DNA of 48,523 nt from Corynebacterium yonathiae (lineage in GTDB: Bacteria > Actinomycetota > Actinomycetes > Mycobacteriales > Mycobacteriaceae). Position numbers and translations under genes: made by a program. The DNA lies in the NCBI RefSeq assembly GCF_022288805.1, contig NZ_JAKOPM010000015.1:1-48523 (forward strand), written 5' to 3'. Each line of letters starts with the position of its first letter. Within the stretch, counting starts at the first letter, position 1. Below are positions 43,476 to 48,523 of this stretch, in pieces. The notes below the pieces were generated by a model that was not told the origin of the DNA, ran no database searches, and saw only the letters and a program-made list of their open reading frames with translations.

Positions 43476-45833
43476 TCAAGTCACTGCGGACACCAGGGCG
43501 GCAACGAAGGCCGCGGCGGACGCTGCGGCCGCGAAACCGTCACGCACTCGCCAGGGGTGATCGGTGCGGAAGGTACGCCGCGGATGGCGGCCGAAGTTGC
43601 GCATCGCCAGGGTCAGGGACAGCTTTTCGGCGCCGCGCACGGCGCTGACGAACAAGGGGAAGGCGATGCGCGCGGGCGTCGTCGCGCGAATGAAACCGGA
43701 GCGGAAAAACTGCCCTGGTCGCATCGAGCGCAATCTAATCGCCCATGTCAGCTGGGGGATTTCGCTGCGCAGGAACGCCGCGATGCTCACCCCGGAAATC
43801 GCTATGGTGCACCATGTGTAAGGCACCCGGAGGCGTTGCACCATGGCGTCGAAAAGCTCCTCGACGCGCATGCACGCGGAGACCAGGACCGTCCCCGCGA
43901 ACACGGCCGTCAACAGCAGTCCGTGATGGATGCCGTGGCGGACGGCCTCCGCCGCATCCCCACCTCCGTAGAACTCGGAGCGCCACCCGATCAAGCCGAA
44001 GAACACCCCGCTCAACAGGACGAGGAGGACCTTCCCTGCCGTCGCCCGAACGTCGCGTTCCGCGATCGCAGCGAGTGCGAGGAACGCGACCACCGTCAGC
44101 ACGACAACGGCGTCTCCGCCGGAGAGTAGCCCGGCGGCGACGACGAGCATCACCGCCGCGACAATCGTGATGGCGTTCAACCCTGCGCGTCTTCGAGAGG
44201 CGGATTCACTGGTCCAGGGGTTTTCATTCCCGGACGTCCCTGCGCCGGCCGCGGGCAGTGCGCGATCCCGCCGGGACGGCTCCGGGGCAGCCGGCACGTC
44301 GACCGCGGGACCAGACCAGGCGACCTTCCCTTCGGCGACGATGCTCGCCCGATCCGCCCACGTTCGCGCGGCACGGCGGTCGTGGCACGTGAACACAACG
44401 GTTCCGCCGGCCCCGGCGTATTCCGTCAGCGCATCCAGTACGATGCGCGAGCTCGGCGAATCCAGGTGCGCCAACGGCTCGTCGAGAAGCAGCAAACGGC
44501 GATTGGCCGCCGCCGCTAGGAAGATTCCCAACAGTCTTTTCTGTCCACCCGACAGGACGAACGGCGAGACAGGGTCAAGTGCCCGGGGGCACAAGGCTTC
44601 CCGCAGTTTCCTCAGCTCATCGGCGCCGAGTGGTCCGTGCGGGTCCGTGCGGGCCAGCGCGGAGGCGATTTCCGCGGCGACGGTCGCACGGGTGAACTGG
44701 TGCTCGGGGTTCTGGAACGCCCACGACGCGAAGGCGTCGGGGGCGCGCCGGGCGGACTCGCCGTCGATCCGTATGTCCGCTCCCGCCTTCATCTGGCCCG
44801 ACAGCACCGCCAGCAAGGTGGACTTACCGGCTCCGTTGGCGCCGACTAGAGCATGGATCTCGCCCCGTTCCAGTGTCAGATCAGCCCCGTTCAGGATCCG
44901 CTCCCCGCCCCGGGCCACGTTGGCTCCGGTCAAGGCCAGCAGCGGAACGGCATCCGCCTCCGAATCCGGATCGGTGCCATTCCCGGCCCTCCGGGACTTT
45001 CGCCGCCGGTCCGGACCGGGACGGTCCGGCGCTCCCGTGCCCGGCGTACTGTCGTCCGGCGTTCCGGTGGTCGCGGCCGTCGTCGCAATGCCCTTCACCG
45101 CGATGCCCTCCGGCGCTCGTTGGGCGGCGACGCTCCCGTCCACATCAAGGATTGTCACCGTGTCGACCCACCCGTCAAACGGGCGGAGGTCGTGCTCGAT
45201 GAGCAGGATGACGCGCCCCGGAGCCCGCAATTCACGGATAGCGGCGAACAGCGACCGACGACCATCCTCGTCGACGTGGGCCGCGGGCTCGTCGAAGATC
45301 ATGACCTCCGGCGCACTGGCCACCGCACCGGCGATGGCCATCCGCTGGCGTTGCCCGCCCGACAAAGCCCACGGATCCTTCTCCGCGAGCTCTGACAGCC
45401 CGAGCTCTGACAGGGCCGCGGCTGATCGCTTGGCGACGATGTCAGCTTCCACGAGGGAAAACTCGAGGGCCATGGATACGTCATCGACGACTCGAAGCGT
45501 GAGCACCTGCGTCGCTGGGTCTTGCCCGACGAAGGTGACCCGGTCCCCGTCCACGGGGCATTCGGTGCCGTCGGCATCGACGATATGCACGGATCCGGCA
45601 TGGTCGATGGGGATGTGCGAGGGGATCAGTCCAGCGATGAGGTGGGCCAGGCTCGTCTTTCCGCATCCCACGGGTCCCGTAATGACGTTGATCGTGCCGA
45701 AATCGAAGGAGAGATCCACCATGTCAGGTGCCCATCGCCCATCGGCGTGCCGCACGCCCGCGCCACTGACCCGTAACCGGGCCGGGGCCGTCCCGCGTGT
45801 CGCACCGGCGCACACGGGTGCTCCGCCGGTCAC
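43476..45833 (-). CDS. ECF-type transporter: fused ATPase-ATPase-T component
   Basis: The 785-residue protein contains ATPase 1 (about 20-230; GPVGCGKTS, LSGGQRQRMAIAGA, VMIFDEPAAHVD), ATPase 2 (about 280-485; GANGAGKST, LSGGQKRLLGIFLA, LLLLDEPLAHLD) and a C-terminal CbiQ/EcfT-like membrane domain (about 530-785). It is an energising module for an S component, here encoded just upstream. The GTG at 45833 overlaps the S-component stop (GTGA). An open frame runs on to 46571, but that part is an antisense-like Arg-rich shadow of the S gene. Uptake of the metal complex, or of a precursor, is inferred from context. Confidence 0.85.
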   Translation of the reverse strand: MTGGAPVCAGATRGTAPARLRVSGAGVRHADGRWAPDMVDLSFDFGTINVITGPVGCGKTSLAHLIAGLIPSHIPIDHAGSVHIVDADGTECPVDGDRVTFVGQDPATQVLTLRVVDDVSMALEFSLVEADIVAKRSAAALSELGLSELAEKDPWALSGGQRQRMAIAGAVASAPEVMIFDEPAAHVDEDGRRSLFAAIRELRAPGRVILLIEHDLRPFDGWVDTVTILDVDGSVAAQRAPEGIAVKGIATTAATTGTPDDSTPGTGAPDRPGPDRRRKSRRAGNGTDPDSEADAVPLLALTGANVARGGERILNGADLTLERGEIHALVGANGAGKSTLLAVLSGQMKAGADIRIDGESARRAPDAFASWAFQNPEHQFTRATVAAEIASALARTDPHGPLGADELRKLREALCPRALDPVSPFVLSGGQKRLLGIFLAAAANRRLLLLDEPLAHLDSPSSRIVLDALTEYAGAGGTVVFTCHDRRAARTWADRASIVAEGKVAWSGPAVDVPAAPEPSRRDRALPAAGAGTSGNENPWTSESASRRRAGLNAITIVAAVMLVVAAGLLSGGDAVVVLTVVAFLALAAIAERDVRATAGKVLLVLLSGVFFGLIGWRSEFYGGGDAAEAVRHGIHHGLLLTAVFAGTVLVSACMRVEELFDAMVQRLRVPYTWCTIAISGVSIAAFLRSEIPQLTWAIRLRSMRPGQFFRSGFIRATTPARIAFPLFVSAVRGAEKLSLTLAMRNFGRHPRRTFRTDHPWRVRDGFAAAASAAAFVAALVSAVT

Positions 45834-46501
45834 CGGGTGACCTCGCGGCTGCGAAGACCCTTTGCGACGGCAAAGCCCAGGACCAAAAACACCAGGCTCG
45901 ATGCCAAGGCTACGCCGAAGCTGATCAGGGTCATGGGCGTGGTCGGCGAGTTGACGCCAACTGCGCGCGGGGCCATCGTTCCCATCATCGCGGAGAACAA
46001 CATCGCCGACGCCACGAACTGGGGACGCGTCCACCGCCGGTACAGGGTGACCATGAACGGAAGCTCGATGAGCAATCCTTCCATGATCAGCGCCCCGATC
46101 GCGGCGACGCCGAACGGGGTGGTCGCCGCGGACACGACGCCCATGGCAAGGCACGCGATGAGGCTCGCGCCAGGCTTGCGGACGACGATGAGGGGAACGA
46201 CGCACTGCAGGAACCACAACCCGAGCGTCGCCGCGACGAGATAAACGTGGGCGATGCCGGCGAACACCTGCAGGTAGGTCAGGGGCACGACGACGAGAGA
46301 CCCCGCGACGCCGATCGCGGCGGCGACGAGCATATCGCGGGTGGATGGTCGGCCACCCGCTGCGACCGGTGCGACGTGTACCAACCGCCCGTCGTCCGTC
46401 TGCGACGCCACCGCGTCGCCGTCGCCCGTCCCGTCCGGGCCCGCGTCCCCGACTCCCCCTCCGGAGAGGGGTTCTCTGGTCGATCCACATTTTCTGTTCA
46501 T
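45830..46501 (-). CDS. ECF-type S component, MptD/Trep_Strep-like
   Basis: This 223-residue protein has a polar N-terminal extension (1-55) and five to six hydrophobic segments. Stretches such as VVPLTYLQVFAGIAHVYLVAATLGLWFLQC and GVSAATTPFGVAAIGALIMEGLLIELPF-type Gly-rich helices recall the MptD/Trep_Strep ECF S components, some of which lie in siderophore loci. It binds substrate in the membrane and docks on the EcfAA'T module encoded by the next gene. It is the first gene of the operon, 51 bp from the predicted -10. The start could be internal (the GTG of VHVAPV or the Met of MLVAAA) since the ribosome binding site is weak. Confidence 0.75.
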   Translation of the reverse strand: MNRKCGSTREPLSGGGVGDAGPDGTGDGDAVASQTDDGRLVHVAPVAAGGRPSTRDMLVAAAIGVAGSLVVVPLTYLQVFAGIAHVYLVAATLGLWFLQCVVPLIVVRKPGASLIACLAMGVVSAATTPFGVAAIGALIMEGLLIELPFMVTLYRRWTRPQFVASAMLFSAMMGTMAPRAVGVNSPTTPMTLISFGVALASSLVFLVLGFAVAKGLRSREVTR

Positions 46502-46552
46502 CGTCGCCGCCTCGCTTCCGTTGCCGATTCCCGATCGGGACCATAACTTGAA

Positions 46553-46581
46553 ACAGTATTAGGTTAGGCAATCCTTATCAA
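46553..46581 (-). promoter_or_regulatory. DtxR-type iron box inside the operon promoter
   Basis: On the minus strand TTGATA (-35, 46581-46576), a 17-bp spacer and TACTGT (-10, 46558-46553) form a SigA-like promoter for the 46501 gene. The spacer is TAAGGATTGCCTAACCTAA (46577-46559, overlapping 2 bp of the -35). It matches the DtxR consensus TTAGGTTAGCCTAACCTAA at 15 of 19 positions in one orientation, with one half-site perfect over nine bases. Fe2+-DtxR binding here would block RNA polymerase. Confidence 0.8.
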
Positions 46582-46625
46582 CTTATGCCAGACTCGAATT
46601 ATTGACTTTGCCCCCGTTCCCCCCC

Positions 46626-46964
46626 ATTTCGTTGTTAGCAGTTCCACCTCAGAGCACCGAAGATTCATAGCCTGTCCACCCGATTGGGCGGGTTATGTTT
46701 ATTTCCGTTCCCTCCGTCTGAAAGGACAGTAGAACTAGTCGCTGGCTTCGGTATGGCTTATTCCCGCCCCTGTCTGAAAATGATCCGGGGGTGATGCCGC
46801 CGAAGACAGTGACATACTCAAACAGCTCAATAGGAACCTGACCCAGCCCAGGTGGTATGAGGTCTCACAGTAATGTAGATGCCAGTACTAAGTATGTCCG
46901 ACCACCCCCAGCGATGAAGCTCAAATAGTCCAACTTCTAATTCATCGCTAGGAGGAACACACCC
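46626..46964 (+). other. IS110 noncoding left end, candidate bridge-RNA locus (copy B)
   Basis: Same sequence as 24621-24959. If transcribed, its guide loops would be expected to pair with the C-run target and with the element's own end junction. No gene is seen in it. Confidence 0.4.
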
Positions 46965-48173
46965 ATGGCCTATGACTTCGTCATTGGCGTGGACGTCGGC
47001 AAATACTTCCACCACGCCTGCGTCCTCGATCCCCAAGGCAGGCAAGTCCTGTCCAAACGCATCAATCAGCATAAAAGCTCGCTCCGCAAGCTCTTCGGCC
47101 AATTCCTCGCCGACAACACCTCAGTCCTTGTCATTGTCGATCAACCCAACAACATCAGCCGATTAACCGTCGCAGTCGCCCAAGACATGGGGGGCAGACG
47201 ATCGCTATCTACCAGGGCTTGCGATGCGACAGCTCTCTCGCATCCACGTCGGCAACTCAAAGACCGATGTACGCGACGCCTACGTCATCGCCCATGCCGG
47301 TCTTAACCTTCCAGACGCCCTGCGCAACGTCGACCGCGTTGAGGAAGTCTTTACCCAGCCAAAAGTTCTCAACGGTATCGACGAAGACCTCGCCCGAGCC
47401 TACACACGCCAAATTAACCAGATGCGATCCGCGCTCGTGGGAACCAATCCTGCATTCGAACATGTCCTGCGCGGACAGATGATTCACCGAAAATGGATCC
47501 TCCACCTACTTGCAAAATACGGCGGCCCCACCAAGATTCGACGCATCGGTAAAACACGCCTAGCAGCCTTTGCGCGCAGTCACAAAGCACGCAATCCCGA
47601 GCCTGTCATCAATGCCATGCTTGCTGCCATCCACGGACAGACCATGTCCATTGCCGGCGCAGAATACGCCGAACTTGGCGTAGCAATGTCCGCCAAAGAC
47701 GCACTGGCCAAACTCGAGCATCGCAAGGAAATCGAAGCACAGGTACTCAAGCTCATTCAAGACATTCCTCAAACCGAGATTCTTTTATCCATGCCCGGCA
47801 TCGGCCCACGTAGCGCCGCGCAGATCCTCATGACTGTTGGCGATATGTCCGACCTCCCCGATGCAGCGCACCTAGCGTCCTATACAGGCCTATCACCACG
47901 GACAAATCAATCAGGAACGTCCATTATGCCGAATTCACCCAACCGCGCTGGCAACAAAAATTAAAGAACGCCCTATGGCAATCGTCTTCTGCATCGACCA
48001 GATTCCACGAGCGTTCCCAGCAATTCTATGAACGAAAACGCAAAGAAGGCAAAAGACACAACGCCGCAGTCGTCGCACTCGCACGCCGACGCCTCAACGC
48101 TCTCTTCTCCATGATGCGAAACGGCGAGCACTACCGAGACATCTCTACAGCTCAGGAGGCTGCAGCAGCCTAA
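46965..48173 (+). pseudogene. IS110-family transposase, split by two frameshifts (copy B)
   Basis: This copy has the same three-frame structure as copy A: G6 run at 47189-47194 and TAA at 47962-47964, with the last fragment ending at 48173. Sharing both lesions means they predate duplication of the IS, were homogenised by gene conversion, or are systematic base-calling errors. Confidence 0.85.
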
Positions 48174-48356
48174 AGCCAACAGACCCCCATCCAAGCCGAT
48201 TGCACAGCAAGCCCAACCGGCTCCTCAAGGTACCCAAAACAACATCTACGAGACGAAGCAGAAACCCTTCACACCCCCAACAAGCCCACCCACGGAGTTG
48301 ACAACCTATATAGGAACACCCCCCTTTTCGAGACTGGCTTAGCCGTTGTCTTCAAC

Positions 48357-48418
48357 GATATCGTCCATCCAAAACTCGGTTTTCGTCGACGGTTTTGCTG
48401 GTCTATATGGACGAAAAT
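48357..48418. repeat. 62-bp palindromic intergenic element, copy B
   Basis: The ends GATATCGTCCAT and ATGGACGAAAAT flank a dyad centred exactly on GTCGAC (48385-48390). In reverse complement, the conserved arm GTCCATATAGACCAGCAAAA plus CCGTC matches copy A (21890-21914) at 21 of 25 positions; the other arm has diverged more. It lies 33 bp beyond the right end of the composite element, in a gap without a gene. Confidence 0.75.
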
Positions 48419-48446
48419 GGTGATCCGAGTAAATCACTCGCCATTG

Positions 48447-48470
48447 GGGTTAAGGGTCAAAAAGTGTGTC
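48447..48470 (+). repeat. 24-nt intergenic motif, right copy
   Basis: Inverted copy of the motif at 53-76 (23 of 24 identical). The stretch 48471-48523 shows nothing I recognise. Confidence 0.6.
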
Positions 48471-48523
48471 CGGAATCGCGGATTTTCACGGATTGACCTG
48501 TAGGTTTCCGGAAAGTATATGCT

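Larger units (their letters stand above)
24615..48323. mobile_element. Composite transposon-like element carrying a siderophore cluster
   Basis: Two apparently identical 1704-bp IS110-like copies in the same orientation (offset exactly 22005 bp) bound about 20.3 kb of cargo. The cargo is visibly richer in G+C, with strong third-position G/C, than the flanks. All genes needed for synthesis, export and uptake of a thiazoline-type metallophore lie inside on one strand, with their own DtxR-like promoter. Homologous recombination between the direct copies would delete the cargo as a circle. No integrase or conjugation gene is seen. Confidence 0.75.
46620..48323 (+). mobile_element. IS110-like insertion sequence, copy B (right)
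   Basis: This copy matches copy A wherever I compared them, including both frameshifts, and has the same orientation. It starts in a C7 run (46619-46625) 39 bp upstream of the operon's -35, and ends in a C6 run (48319-48324) before native-looking sequence. The first 50 bp also appear beside yjbR at copy A, which shows they belong to the IS. Confidence 0.88.

Noticed and set aside
44167..45840. 557-residue plus-strand open frame
   Set aside because: Ser/Ala/Pro/Arg-rich antisense of the ECF ATPase domains.
45834..46571. N-terminal 246-residue extension of the fused ECF protein
   Set aside because: It is an Arg-rich shadow of the S-component gene in another frame; the GTG at 45833 with a GTGA overlap is a much better start.
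24615..48323. CRISPR array or integrative conjugative element
   Set aside because: No regularly spaced repeats, integrase, relaxase or type IV secretion genes are seen; only the two IS copies bound the region.

Overview
The window comes from an actinobacterium, most probably a Corynebacterium. The fhaA-fhaB-pstP-rodA-pbpA-pknA-pknB-crgA block, the cyclophilin and rhomboid genes beside it, a DtxR-type iron box and frequent GTG starts all fit that genus. I could not run searches, so names rest on motifs and recalled family features.

Layout. Positions 1-9671 hold a tRNA-Leu and the conserved cell-envelope signalling and elongation operon: two FHA proteins, a PP2C phosphatase, RodA, a class B PBP and two Ser/Thr kinases, followed by crgA. 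Positions 9688-24612 are ordinary chromosome: a membrane protein, an FAD oxidoreductase, a rhomboid protease, a cyclophilin, a HAD hydrolase, dihydroxyacetone kinase, a DedA protein, metF-metE, small proteins, a GNAT, tRNA-Ala, a polysaccharide deacetylase, an alkyladenine glycosylase, a MarR regulator and a YjbR-like protein. An intergenic cluster of four perfect DnaA boxes (11719-11913) stands out.

Positions 24615-48323 are an insertion of about 23.7 kb that is visibly richer in G+C. It is bounded by two apparently identical 1704-bp direct copies of an IS110-like element. The cargo is one long minus-strand operon of 11 genes (46501 down to 27242), mostly joined by 4-8 bp overlaps, plus a decayed lipase gene. 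In order of transcription it encodes: an ECF-type S component; a fused ATPase-ATPase-T component; an acyl-AMP ligase; a 2108-residue NRPS (carrier-Cy-A(Cys)-PCP-Cy-PCP-TE); a saccharopine-dehydrogenase-like reductase; a DrrA-type ATPase with two ABC-2 permeases; a methyltransferase; and two half-size ABC transporters like YbtP/YbtQ and IrtA/IrtB. The only evident promoter has a 19-bp DtxR-like box filling the space between -35 and -10. The best reading is an iron-repressed metallophore (thiazoline siderophore) synthesis, export and uptake system on a composite transposon-like element. Its NRPS resembles yersiniabactin HMWP2 but ends in a thioesterase. Its starter enzyme looks like a fatty-acyl-AMP ligase, and no salicylate synthase or phosphopantetheinyl transferase is present in the window.

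The element sits in a C-run 2 bp upstream of the yjbR start. To its right (48324-48523) is native-looking sequence with a 62-bp palindromic element, homologous to one at 21882-21947, and a 24-nt motif that recurs inverted at the left edge of the window.
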